Shown one piece after another: positions 6,372-16,817 of a stretch of 24,169 nucleotides of DNA. This stretch comes from 13-1-40CM-64-14 sp036393975 (GTDB lineage: Bacteria; Sysuimicrobiota; Sysuimicrobiia; Sysuimicrobiales; Kaftiobacteriaceae): contig DASWFZ010000061.1 of NCBI GenBank assembly GCA_036393975.1, positions 1 through 24,169 on the forward strand. The letters are read 5' to 3'. Position 1 is the stretch's first letter. Each line of letters opens with the position of its first letter. The position numbers were made by a program, and so were the translations under genes. The notes under the pieces are model-generated. The model was not told where the DNA came from. It ran no database searches and was given only the letters and a program-made list of their open reading frames with translations.

Positions 6372-8858
6372 CTATCGGGGAAGCGTGGTGAAGCTGAAGG
6401 TCGCAAAACTGGGGATGCTGACAGCACGAGAGACGACAATCACCTCGAGTCGGTTGGCCCCCGCGCCCAGGCGCCGGGTGATTTGCGGGGAGAGAGTAAT
6501 CGACCACTTTCCCCCGTCGTGCGTGGCGACGCCGGTCGTAATGAGTTCACTTTTCGCATCGAAGAGGAGGAACTTGACCTCTGCGATGTCCTCTGCCGGA
6601 TAGGGGCGGTTCTGAAAGGTAACCCGGACGTCGACGGCGGCTTCATCCCCGATGCGCACCGTCGCAGGCCCGCTCGCGGTCACGACCGCGAGCCTGGGTT
6701 CGTCGAACCGCACCCACTTGGTCGAGGGGTCGGGGAAGCGGCTGAACCGGTGCAGCTCGATGATCTTTTCAACGGGAGACACCCGCTGTAAGAGAAACGG
6801 TCCCATCCCCACCCAGTAGTGCCCTCGGCCTTCCCGCCAGTGCGTGAGCAAGGTCCACCGGGCTTTGGCCTCCTCTGGGCTGATGTATTTGCTCAAGGTG
6901 GGGGCATACGGAATGTAATTCTGCTCCCGCGCGGCCGCCAGATGCCGGTCCAGGACGGCCAGCGTCGGACCGGCAATGTAGTTAAGCTGCTCGAGTTTCT
7001 TTTCCGACGCTTTGTCGGCGGTGAACGCCGCCTCCCCCGCCGCTTCCGCGCGGATCCCCAGCGTCAGCGTATGCCAGGGGGCTGGACCTGAGCCGATTGG
7101 CCAGTAAGCTCCCGCCGCGCTGGCGGCGATCGCCTCGGCATCCAGCGTGAACCCGTCGCTATAAATTTCGGCCACGAGCGGATCCTTTTGCACGATCCGG
7201 AAACCCCGAAAGGTCTGCTCAAAGGACTGGAACGATGGGACGGCGGACGCATCGTAAATCGGACTGGCTTCCATCGCGGTGTCGTAGGTCAAAATCCAGT
7301 TCAGCATGATGTCGCCCAGGGAGAGGGGGGTCCCGTCGTGCCACTGGACCTTCTTGAACAGGTCGCGTTCGAAGTAGACGACGACTTTCGTGCGGGCGGT
7401 GAGGCCTTGCGGATATTTCTCGCCTACCGAAAGAAAGCGCTGTGCCTTCGGGTCCCACGAAATGAACGCATCCGCCGGGACGCGGATGTCGGGGACGCGT
7501 TGCAAAGACACCCAATCGAGGGTCTTGGTGACGGGGAGGCCCTGCTTCACGAACACCTCCGCCCGCTCGATGCGTTGGGGCAAATCCAGACCCGTGTAGG
7601 GGTCCCGGATCGTCGCGTGGTCCTGCGTGGCCTGGTACAGGGCGCTATCAAAGATGGTGCCCGAGCCCCCGACAGGGTTCCAGGGTTCGACCAACATGTT
7701 GCGGAGGGCGATTCTGAGCGTGCCGCCGGCGCGGCCGGCGTAGCGGATCGTGTACGGCCACAGCAGCGAGCCGGTCACCCCCCCGGCCAGGTCGGCTACG
7801 ACTTTCACCTCTGCCCGCCGCGGCGAGACGGAAGCCTCCTCGGCCAGAAAGATCCGGACCGAGTCCTGCATGGACAGCTCAAGGGCCCGGGCGAACAGCG
7901 TGTTGCGCTCGGCCATGGTCGAATAATCACTCCGTCCCAACCGATCCGCCACGCGGTCAAACTCCGGGGAGGGTTTGTAGGCCTGCCAGAGCGGACGCTG
8001 ATCTCCTCGCGGCGTGAAGTAGCTATCGAAGATGCCGCTTTCGTTGCGGACGATCACAAGGAAGATCCATCCCCCCGTATACAAATGCCAGAGCCCTTTG
8101 GCCGGGTCTCCGCTATTCCAGATCGGATTCAGGTCCGAGGAAGTCCCCAGACGCCGCTCGACGGTGAACCCCTGCCCCTCTAACAGGCGGGCGATATAAT
8201 CACCGATGGCCTTGCGATCATCTTCGGACCGGATGAGAAAGGTCAAGATCACCGGGCGGCCCTTGTACTGCCACTTACCATCGACAAGCGTGGCCCCCAG
8301 CCTGTTCATTTCCGCCGTGATAATCGCGTGCGCTTTGGTGGGATTGGGGGCGTAGCGGATCTCAATCTGCCGGGCCACGTCGGCCAACCGCGCGTAATCG
8401 GGAAACGTCGAATTGATGGGAAGGTAGCGGGGCTTTCCCATTCCGTGGAGGATCTCTTCGGCGATGAATCGCCGGTCGATCAACCAGTTCATCGCCTCGC
8501 GGATCTTCGCAGACGAAAATGGATTCAGCTTCTCGGTTCCTGGAAAGACCGGCCCCACCGGGTTAAAGGTCAGCTCCCTGCTCAGCCCAAACGAACTTGT
8601 GGACGTCAGAGCGGGGTTCCGGGCAATACGGTCGCGCAGATCTGGGAGCGACGTGTCCGCGAACCAGGCCTGGATGTCGTTGGCCTCTAGTCGGCTGACG
8701 GCCGCGGCATCATTGGATTCTTGAATGGCCAACACGGTGTCCACCCACGCTCCGACCCGCTCCTGGGCGATCCCCAGGCCGGGGAGGGCCACGGTCAGCA
8801 AAGAAATGATCGCGATCAGTGTGGCGAGGTGTGCAACTCTGTGTCCGCGCAGTCTCAT
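6372..8858 (-). CDS. Large SBP_bac_5-type solute-binding protein with apparently swapped lobe order and a C-terminal beta-sandwich
   Basis: This is an 828-residue exported protein with a signal peptide at residues 1-31 (LATLIAIISLLTVALPGLGIAQ). The mature part starts directly with what is normally the second lobe: a D..A...L....I segment near 40-65, LTFNP at 96-100, then NPFSSAKIREAMNWLIDRRF (112-131), the family hallmark that usually lies past residue 300. Lobe-one motifs come afterwards: GGTLRIAL (378-385), VQWHDGTPLSLGDI (504-517) and VGMGPFLL (683-690). Residues about 718-828 look like an Ig-like beta-sandwich. Usual family length is 500-620. The start has GGAGGGG five bases upstream. It shares an operon with an ordinary SBP and the permeases. 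Family membership is clear; the permutation is my reading of motif order. Confidence 0.88.
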   Translation of the reverse strand: MRLRGHRVAHLATLIAIISLLTVALPGLGIAQERVGAWVDTVLAIQESNDAAAVSRLEANDIQAWFADTSLPDLRDRIARNPALTSTSSFGLSRELTFNPVGPVFPGTEKLNPFSSAKIREAMNWLIDRRFIAEEILHGMGKPRYLPINSTFPDYARLADVARQIEIRYAPNPTKAHAIITAEMNRLGATLVDGKWQYKGRPVILTFLIRSEDDRKAIGDYIARLLEGQGFTVERRLGTSSDLNPIWNSGDPAKGLWHLYTGGWIFLVIVRNESGIFDSYFTPRGDQRPLWQAYKPSPEFDRVADRLGRSDYSTMAERNTLFARALELSMQDSVRIFLAEEASVSPRRAEVKVVADLAGGVTGSLLWPYTIRYAGRAGGTLRIALRNMLVEPWNPVGGSGTIFDSALYQATQDHATIRDPYTGLDLPQRIERAEVFVKQGLPVTKTLDWVSLQRVPDIRVPADAFISWDPKAQRFLSVGEKYPQGLTARTKVVVYFERDLFKKVQWHDGTPLSLGDIMLNWILTYDTAMEASPIYDASAVPSFQSFEQTFRGFRIVQKDPLVAEIYSDGFTLDAEAIAASAAGAYWPIGSGPAPWHTLTLGIRAEAAGEAAFTADKASEKKLEQLNYIAGPTLAVLDRHLAAAREQNYIPYAPTLSKYISPEEAKARWTLLTHWREGRGHYWVGMGPFLLQRVSPVEKIIELHRFSRFPDPSTKWVRFDEPRLAVVTASGPATVRIGDEAAVDVRVTFQNRPYPAEDIAEVKFLLFDAKSELITTGVATHDGGKWSITLSPQITRRLGAGANRLEVIVVSRAVSIPSFATFSFTTLPR

Positions 8859-8979
8859 CCTGTCCCCTCCGGGAACCTAGCTCTACCCCGAGCGACTCTG
8901 CGAAAACCTGACCCTAGTGTTTCTTCAGCCCTCGCCAGCGCCCTCTGCCGGGCGTTCCATGTGCGGTCCTCCCGTGGCG

Positions 8980-10800
8980 TCATGGCCGGAAGGGGCCTTT
9001 CCGATAGAGCGTGCTCAGACTCCCCACCGCATCGCCCAGCCCGAGCTGAATGTTTCCCACCGTGTTCCGCACCGCAGGCTGGGTTTTCGGGTAGGCGAAG
9101 TACATCTGGGGAAGCTGCGCGGCGACAATCTCCTGCCACCGGCGGTAGAGGGCGGCGCGCGGAGCCTGACGGACCTCGTGGCCGATCTGGTCAAAGAGCT
9201 GGTCGATCTCCGCTTCCCAGCTTGTCGCCGGTCGCTCCTGTTTGGGAAACCACAGGTGCAGCGGGCCCGAACTCACCCACACCTCCTGGGCGCCGACACC
9301 CGGTTCAATCTTCCCGAGGAGTTGAGCGATGACCGCCTCCCATTGGTAGGTGCCGAGCAGTTGTCCCACAAACGTATTGAACCCCTCTGGCGTCACGGTT
9401 ACCTGAATTCCTAGTTTGGCGAAATCCTGACGGAGGATGGTCGCGATGGCATCGTGCTCCGTGTTACCAGAGATGGTCGACAGAACGAACGTGACCGCCG
9501 TGCCCTGTCCATCGCGGAGCACACCGTCGGCGCCCTTGCGGTAACCGGCTGCAGCTAACATCTCCTGGGCGCGGCCGAGGTCATAGGGAGACGGGGACAG
9601 ATCCCGATGCCAGTACAGTGTGTTCACCGGGGACACCGGTCCCCACGCCGGGGTGGCGCGACCAGCGTACACCTGCTCCACGATCGCATTGCGGTCGATG
9701 GCGTAGTTGAGGGCGCGACGGAACTGGACATCTTGAAACCACGTTAGTTTGGGCGCCGCGAGACCGGCGGGGTTCTGATTGAACATCAAAAACAGGGCGC
9801 TTAGGGCTTCTGGGCCGTCGTGGATCGTGTAGTTCCCGGCCTTCTGCTGCCCCGTAAAGTCGGCGTACTCCTTTGGGCGCGCATCGTAAAGATCCGATTC
9901 CCCGGCCATAAACTTCAGGCGCTTGTCGTCGCGGGTCGGCACGATCATAACCTCGTAGCGCGTGAGGTACGGCAAGCGGTTCCCCTTGGCGTCCACGCGC
10001 CAATACCGGGCGTTGCGCAAATAGATCGCCCGCCCGCCGGGGGCGTACGACTGCAGGACGAACGGGCCGGTCCCGATGATCTCTTGCGGCGGAGTCGCAA
10101 TCCCCCAGGCCTTATTCATCTCCGTCCCGCCCCGCGCAAGGACACTGGCCAGTCGGTGACGCGGGACGATTTTCACGAAGGTGAGAAGACGCAATAGGAG
10201 TCCGGAGGGTTTGTCCGTCGTGAACTGGATCCGCCGGCTGTCCAGCGTGCGGTAGCGGACCGGCCGGCCGTCGATCGTTAAGAGGTCGAGGAACGGGGTC
10301 TGGACGCTGTCAGTGAAAATAGCCGCCAACGTGAACGCGACATCATCGATGGTGAAAGGCTGCCCGTCCGACCACTGCACCCCCTCGCGGAGGGTAAACG
10401 TCTGCACCCGACCGTCGGGACTCACTCTCCAGGATTCGGCCAGCGCGGGTTCGATCTCTCCCGTCAGGATGTTCTGCTCAACCAACCCCTCAAAGACCGG
10501 CGCGAGGAGGTTAGTTGACGAGTCCTCGGCGGCGGTGATCGGGTTGAAGGTGCGCGGCTCGGCGATCTGCGAGCTGACCAGCGCGCCCCCGTACTGGCCA
10601 ATCTCCGGCGCCGGCGTGAGGACTCCAGGAAGGGTCGGCCCCGGCGGGGGGAGCGGCTGCGCGGAGGCAAGGGCGGACGCGACCGTGAGCACGAGCAGTC
10701 CTGCTGGTATCGCAACCGGCCCGAAATGCCTCCTCCCCCCGCGTCGGTTGCCCCCCACGCGGATGTGAGCGGACGTCTCGCCGCCTGCAGGATGCGCCAC
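8980..10800 (-). CDS. Peptide ABC transporter solute-binding protein, SBP_bac_5 family, canonical order
   Basis: This is an exported binding protein of about 606 residues. A basic N-terminus (RRGGRRHF) and hydrophobic core end in an ALASA|Q cleavage site, followed by a proline-rich linker. Lobe-one and lobe-two motifs come in normal order: GGALVSSQIAEPRTFNPITA, ALAESWRVSPDGR, GVQWSDGQPFTIDDV, IGTGPFVLQSY and FRRALNYAIDRNAIV. I chose the GTG at 10800, one base after the pcrA stop, which suggests coupling to pcrA. A GTG at 10758 nearer the signal peptide and a TTG at 10836 are alternatives, and none has a strong ribosome site. It is the first gene of the transporter set and is followed 121 bp later by the lobe-swapped SBP. 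Confidence 0.9.
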   Translation of the reverse strand: MAHPAGGETSAHIRVGGNRRGGRRHFGPVAIPAGLLVLTVASALASAQPLPPPGPTLPGVLTPAPEIGQYGGALVSSQIAEPRTFNPITAAEDSSTNLLAPVFEGLVEQNILTGEIEPALAESWRVSPDGRVQTFTLREGVQWSDGQPFTIDDVAFTLAAIFTDSVQTPFLDLLTIDGRPVRYRTLDSRRIQFTTDKPSGLLLRLLTFVKIVPRHRLASVLARGGTEMNKAWGIATPPQEIIGTGPFVLQSYAPGGRAIYLRNARYWRVDAKGNRLPYLTRYEVMIVPTRDDKRLKFMAGESDLYDARPKEYADFTGQQKAGNYTIHDGPEALSALFLMFNQNPAGLAAPKLTWFQDVQFRRALNYAIDRNAIVEQVYAGRATPAWGPVSPVNTLYWHRDLSPSPYDLGRAQEMLAAAGYRKGADGVLRDGQGTAVTFVLSTISGNTEHDAIATILRQDFAKLGIQVTVTPEGFNTFVGQLLGTYQWEAVIAQLLGKIEPGVGAQEVWVSSGPLHLWFPKQERPATSWEAEIDQLFDQIGHEVRQAPRAALYRRWQEIVAAQLPQMYFAYPKTQPAVRNTVGNIQLGLGDAVGSLSTLYRKGPFRP

Positions 10801-10801
10801 G

Positions 10802-12925
<2,124 letters not shown>

Positions 12926-12946
12926 CAAGGAGGGAGTAGTAGTCGC

Positions 12947-12975
12947 GCTCTACGGCTGATAGAACGTAAAGTCAA
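12947..12975 (-). promoter_or_regulatory. Candidate promoter for pcrA
   Basis: On the minus strand TTGACT (12975-12970) is followed after 17 bases by TAGAGC (12952-12947). The -35 box matches consensus at five of six positions, the -10 box at three. Transcription would start about 15 bases before the pcrA ATG, giving a short leader without a Shine-Dalgarno. The candidate rests on spacing and box matches only. Confidence 0.3.
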
Positions 12976-12981
12976 CGAAGA

Positions 12982-13218
12982 CTACCATTCGCCTTCCGCC
13001 AACGCCCGGTCGTGTTCCTCAGATACTGGATACGGATCCCTCGACGAACCCGCGCCGACAAAGGACCACTCCTTCCGGCGGCGCCTACCTGCGGGAGCTC
13101 CCAGCTCACGGTGCAGCAGGTCGCGAATCGTTGCGGCAAGAGACCGCCGGCCCAAGAACGCCAGCCGGCGCAAGTTCTCGTAGGTAATTTCGTCCAGCTG
13201 AATCTGAATTCTTCGCAT
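12982..13218 (-). CDS. Ribbon-helix-helix (CopG/VapB-like) DNA-binding protein, orphan antitoxin-like
   Basis: This is a 78-residue protein. Residues 1-42 fit a ribbon-helix-helix: the strand MRRIQIQLDEITYENLRRLA, then helices with SLAATIRDLLHREL. The tail has WSFVGAGSSRDPYPVSEEHD, a pattern familiar from antitoxins of PIN-domain toxins, where the tail wraps the toxin. No toxin gene follows: pcrA starts 56 bp downstream, and guaA ends 150 bp upstream. It may be a solitary regulator, an antitoxin that outlived its toxin, or an antitoxin acting on a toxin elsewhere. An imperfect palindrome 34 bp upstream of the ATG could be its own operator. The ribosome site is weak. The fold is fairly secure; the antitoxin role is inference. 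Confidence 0.7.
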   Translation of the reverse strand: MRRIQIQLDEITYENLRRLAFLGRRSLAATIRDLLHRELGAPAGRRRRKEWSFVGAGSSRDPYPVSEEHDRALAEGEW

Positions 13219-13251
13219 GGGTCATCATCCCGAGAGTAGCATCATTACATC

Positions 13252-13271
13252 CTAGTGTCAGCAGATACTAG
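13252..13271. promoter_or_regulatory. Imperfect palindrome, candidate autoregulatory operator of the RHH gene
   Basis: The arms CTAGTGTC (13252-13259) and GATACTAG (13264-13271) match at seven of eight pairs around a four-base spacer. On the minus strand the palindrome overlaps CTGACA (13262-13257), a five-of-six match to a -35 box, with a weak TACTCT 17 bases further on. RHH antitoxins commonly repress from palindromes over their own promoters, so this position makes sense. It is inferred from symmetry and location. Confidence 0.35.
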
Positions 13272-13368
13272 CTGGGCGGCGGCTTTCTGCCTGACTCAGA
13301 GTATTGTCCAGGATGAACCAAGTTGACTGAGGTCGGGAGCGAGGAGACGCGTCGTGCCGCCTGTAACT

Positions 13369-14988
13369 TTACTCCCACTCGATCGTGGCTGGCGGTTTCG
13401 AGGTGATATCGTAGGCCACGCGGGTAATCCCTGGCACTTCACGCGTTATCCGGTTGGCGAGCCGTTCGAGCAGGTCGTCGGGTAAGCGCGCCCAGTCGGC
13501 CGTCATACCGTCCTCGCTGGTGACCACTCGCACCACAACGGTGTGCCCATAGGTGCGGGCGTCGCCCATGACGCCCACGGAGTGCACGGGAAGGAGAACC
13601 GCGAAAGCCTGCCAGACTTTCTGCATCAACCCGGCCGTCCGTAACTCCTCGAGCACGATCGCATCCGCCGCGCGCGCGAGGTCCAGGCGGCTCTCCGTGA
13701 CGTCGCCCAGCACGCGGATCGCGAGCCCCGGACCGGGAAAGGGATGCCGCCACACCATGTCATCGGGAAGACCGAGTTGGCGGGCCACCTCGCGCACTTC
13801 GTCTTTAAACAACTCCCGGAACGGCTCAATCAAACGGAACTGCAAGTGCTCGGGCAGCCCTCCCACGTTATGGTGGGTTTTGATGCGCGCCGCCGTGCGC
13901 GTCCCGCTTTCAATGACATCCGGGTACAGCGTGCCTTGGACCAGGAAGTCGACTGTGCCGAGCCGGCTGGCTTCCTCGTCGAACACGCGGATGAACTCGT
14001 CGCCGATCGCCCGGCGTTTTTGCTCGGGGTCGCTGATCCCCTCCAGACGATGGAGAAACCGCGCCCGCGCATTGACGTGCACTAACGGGATCTGGAAGTG
14101 GTCTCGAAACGTCTGAATCACTTGTTCGCTCTCCCCGCCGCGGAGCAAGCCGTGGTCCACGAAAATACAGGTGAGCTGGCCTCCAATGGCACGGTGCACG
14201 AGCGCGGCCGCCGCGGCGGAGTCAACGCCTCCGGATAGCGCACACATCGCGCGCCCGCTACCGACGACCTCGCGGACGGCTGCGACCTCCGTTTCAATGA
14301 ACGACGCCATCGTCCATTGCGGAGCGCAGCCGCAGGCTCCGTAGAGGAAGTTCTGCAACACTTGGGCGCCCCACGGCGTGTGGGTCACCTCAGGGTGAAA
14401 CTGCACGCCGAACTGCCGCCGACCGCGGTGAGCCATCGCAGCGATGGGATTGTGGTCGGTCCGCGCCAGCGTGGTGAATCCGGAGGGTAACTCTTCCACC
14501 GAGTCGCCATGGCTCATCCAGCACATCAACCGGGGCTCGAGACCCTCGAACAGATCCGACCGGTCGTCGACGAACAGCCGTGTGCGCCCGTACTCGCGCT
14601 GACCGGAGGCGACCGTCCGGCCCCCCAGCTCGTGGGCCATCAACTGCATGCCGTAACAGATCCCAAGAACCGGCACACTCCCGTCAAACAGACGGGGATC
14701 GCACCGCGGCGCACCAGGAGCATACACGCTGGCCGGCCCGCCCGACAGGATGATCCCCTTGGGACGGAGTGCTATGAGCTGCTCGAACGGCGTGTCGTAA
14801 GGAAGAATCAGGCTGTGCACCCGGCTCTCTCGGACCCGGCGGGCGATCAGCTGCGCATACTGCGCCCCAAAATCTACCACGATCACCGTGTCAACTGCAG
14901 ACGGTCGCACGCCGGGGACCTGGCGAGGCGCGGACCACACCGTCCCGTCAGAAGGTTTCCGGTCAGACACCCGCGGGGTAGTCGTCAT
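13369..14988 (-). CDS. guaA: GMP synthase (glutamine-hydrolysing)
   Basis: It converts XMP to GMP using ATP and ammonia released from glutamine. It has 539 residues in standard order: a class I glutamine amidotransferase domain with nucleophile Cys111 in GICYGMQ and the His198/Glu200 pair in HPEV; the ATP pyrophosphatase P-loop SGGVDS (252-257); and the C-terminal dimerisation domain ending in KPPATIEWE, as in most GuaA proteins. A hydrophilic N-terminal extension of about 32 residues precedes the usual TVIVVDFGAQY start, and no internal start with a better ribosome site is apparent. The ATG at 14988 overlaps the guaB3 stop (ATGA), and the longer frame upstream is a guaB3 shadow. It is the last gene of the hpt-guaB3-guaA operon; no clear terminator is visible after it. 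Confidence 0.97.
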   Translation of the reverse strand: MTTTPRVSDRKPSDGTVWSAPRQVPGVRPSAVDTVIVVDFGAQYAQLIARRVRESRVHSLILPYDTPFEQLIALRPKGIILSGGPASVYAPGAPRCDPRLFDGSVPVLGICYGMQLMAHELGGRTVASGQREYGRTRLFVDDRSDLFEGLEPRLMCWMSHGDSVEELPSGFTTLARTDHNPIAAMAHRGRRQFGVQFHPEVTHTPWGAQVLQNFLYGACGCAPQWTMASFIETEVAAVREVVGSGRAMCALSGGVDSAAAAALVHRAIGGQLTCIFVDHGLLRGGESEQVIQTFRDHFQIPLVHVNARARFLHRLEGISDPEQKRRAIGDEFIRVFDEEASRLGTVDFLVQGTLYPDVIESGTRTAARIKTHHNVGGLPEHLQFRLIEPFRELFKDEVREVARQLGLPDDMVWRHPFPGPGLAIRVLGDVTESRLDLARAADAIVLEELRTAGLMQKVWQAFAVLLPVHSVGVMGDARTYGHTVVVRVVTSEDGMTADWARLPDDLLERLANRITREVPGITRVAYDITSKPPATIEWE

Positions 14989-16142
14989 CGGCCCTGCCCC
15001 ACGCGCTGAGCGACCTGGAGAGCCTTGCCTTCGCTCGCGAGCGCGGGGGCGATGAGAATTTCCGCGTCGTGCATGGCGCGGATCGTGCGGGCTCCGCAAA
15101 TCCCCATGGCGGTCCGCAACGCTTCGGCCAGGTTCTGCGAGCCGTCGTCGGTCTCCGCGGGCCCCAGCAAAATCTGGCGAAGGGTCCCGGTCGTCCCCAC
15201 CTTGATGCGCGTCCCGCGCGGCAGCGCCGCGTGCGGGGTGGCCATCCCCCAGTGAAATCCGCGTCCAGGGGCCTCCTCGGCACGGGCCAAAGCTGATCCC
15301 AACATGACAGCGTCCGCACCGCAGGCGATCGCCTTCGCCACATCGCCGCCGACGGCGATCCCTCCGTCTGCGACCAGGGGCACGTACCGTCCGGTCCGGC
15401 GAAGATATTCGTCGCGTGCAGAGGCCACATCCGCCAAAGCGGACGCCTGCGGAACTCCCACACCCAACACACGCCGGCTGGTGCATGCCGCCCCCGGCCC
15501 CACGCCGATGAACAACCCGGCCGCCCCCGCCTCAAGCAGGGCCATCGCCGCATCGTATCCCACGCAGTTGCCGACCAGGACCGGCATCTCGACTTGCGCA
15601 ATCAGGTCGCGCAGCGCAATCGAACGACCCCGTGAGGAATGATGCCGATCGGTGACAACCGTGGATTGCAGCACGAATAGGTGCGCGCCCGCCTGCTCGG
15701 CAAGCGGCAGGAGCCGCGCTGCCCCCGCGGGCGTCGCCGACACGCAGGCGACGGCGCCCGCGTCAACGATGGCGCGGATCCGTGCGCTCACGAGATGATC
15801 TTTAATAGGTTCCTGGTACAATTGCTGGAGCACGGGGACGACTTCTGCCGGGGCAGCGGCAGCGATCCTCTCCAACGGCTCGTCGGGTCGCTCGTAGCGG
15901 GTCTGCAGCCCCTCGAGGTTGAGGACGCCCACCGCGCCGAGCTGCGACAGTTGGATGGCCACAGCAGGATCGACGACGCTGTCCATCGCGGAAGCGATAA
16001 ACGGCAGCGCAAGCTGGCGCGAACCCACCGCCCAGGAGAGGTCGACGTCCTGGGGGTCAACGGTGGCCGAGGCGGGGGCGAGGGCGATCTCGTCGAGTCC
16101 GTAGGTCCGTCGGGCGACGCGTGATCTGCCCAAGAACTCCAT
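14985..16142 (-). CDS. guaB3: GuaB3-family IMP dehydrogenase-related protein
   Basis: This is a 385-residue TIM-barrel enzyme of the IMP dehydrogenase/GMP reductase superfamily without the CBS pair found in ordinary IMPDH (about 480-490 residues). The substrate loop GVGPGAACTSRRVLGVGVPQ carries the catalytic cysteine at residue 220, and the phosphate site VADGGIAVGGDVAKAIACGA is intact. The C-terminal signature PRGTRIKVGTTGTLRQILLG and DDGSQNLAEALRTAMG marks the GuaB3 group of actinobacteria and cyanobacteria. Whether members act as IMPDH or as GMP reductase is unsettled; I recall a cyanobacterial one being described as a reductase. It starts on the hpt stop (TGATG) and ends on the guaA start (ATGA), so it is made together with both. 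Confidence 0.9.
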   Translation of the reverse strand: MEFLGRSRVARRTYGLDEIALAPASATVDPQDVDLSWAVGSRQLALPFIASAMDSVVDPAVAIQLSQLGAVGVLNLEGLQTRYERPDEPLERIAAAAPAEVVPVLQQLYQEPIKDHLVSARIRAIVDAGAVACVSATPAGAARLLPLAEQAGAHLFVLQSTVVTDRHHSSRGRSIALRDLIAQVEMPVLVGNCVGYDAAMALLEAGAAGLFIGVGPGAACTSRRVLGVGVPQASALADVASARDEYLRRTGRYVPLVADGGIAVGGDVAKAIACGADAVMLGSALARAEEAPGRGFHWGMATPHAALPRGTRIKVGTTGTLRQILLGPAETDDGSQNLAEALRTAMGICGARTIRAMHDAEILIAPALASEGKALQVAQRVGQGR

Positions 16143-16789
16143 CAGCGCACCGGGCGAGGCTTGGATCCGGCCACCGGCGCAGATGCTGGGCTCACGGGTT
16201 GGTCCAGCGTGCGGCGCGGGACGGGGAACGTGCTGGGGATCGGCTCGGAGCCGTAGATTTGCGATTTCAAGACGCAGATAAAGGGAAGGTTGCGGTACCG
16301 GCCAGCATAATCCAGTCCATAGCCGACGACGAACTTGTCGGGAATCTCAAACCCGCGGTAGTCGATCGGGACGTGGCGCAGCCGCCGCGGCACCTTATCG
16401 AGCAGGGCACACACTTTGAGGCTGGCGGGGTAGCGCGCCTTCAGTGTCTCGAGGAGGTAATCCATCGTCAGTCCGGTGTCTATGATGTCGTCGACGATGA
16501 TGACGTGCCGCCCTTCGATCGACTGGTCCAGGTCCTTGAGGATCCGCACGATGCCCGAACTCTCGGTCTTGGGCCCGTAGGAACTGGTCGCCATGAAGTC
16601 CAGGTGAACAGGAATGGTGATCTGGCGGAGCAGGTCCGACGTAAACAAAACCGCCCCTATCAGGATTCCGACGAGGAGCGGTTCCTTGCCGATATAGTCG
16701 TGGCTAATGGCGCGCCCGAGCTCCCGGATGCGGCCCGCCAAGGCCTCCTCCGGGATGAGGATTTCATCAATATCATCAAGGAGCGCCAC
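16142..16789 (-). CDS. hpt: Hypoxanthine phosphoribosyltransferase
   Basis: It salvages hypoxanthine (and usually guanine) with PRPP to IMP/GMP in the cytoplasm. The PRPP-binding motif VIIVDDIIDTGLT is intact, as are the ATSSYG flap region and the purine-site sequence PDKFVVGYGLDYAGRYRNLPF. I prefer the GTG at 16789 (215 residues): GAGG lies eight bases before it, the protein then begins like its relatives (ALLDDIDEILIPEEAL), and a near-consensus promoter has its -10 box on top of the alternative ATG at 16819, so that ATG would not be in the transcript. The last 35 or so residues are a proline-rich tail absent from most family members. It leads the operon with guaB3 and guaA. Confidence 0.93.
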   Translation of the reverse strand: MALLDDIDEILIPEEALAGRIRELGRAISHDYIGKEPLLVGILIGAVLFTSDLLRQITIPVHLDFMATSSYGPKTESSGIVRILKDLDQSIEGRHVIIVDDIIDTGLTMDYLLETLKARYPASLKVCALLDKVPRRLRHVPIDYRGFEIPDKFVVGYGLDYAGRYRNLPFICVLKSQIYGSEPIPSTFPVPRRTLDQPVSPASAPVAGSKPRPVR

Positions 16790-16817
16790 GCGCCCTACCT
16801 CGGGGAAAATTTTGTCC

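Noticed and set aside
7188..8183. A 331-codon open frame on the plus strand
   Set aside because: It is antisense to the large SBP gene, has no ribosome site, and its Arg/Gly/Pro-rich product is typical of the opposite strand of GC-rich genes.
14989..15486. Extended N-terminus for GMP synthase
   Set aside because: It overlaps guaB3 in another frame and is Arg/Gly-rich noise; the ATGA junction marks the start.
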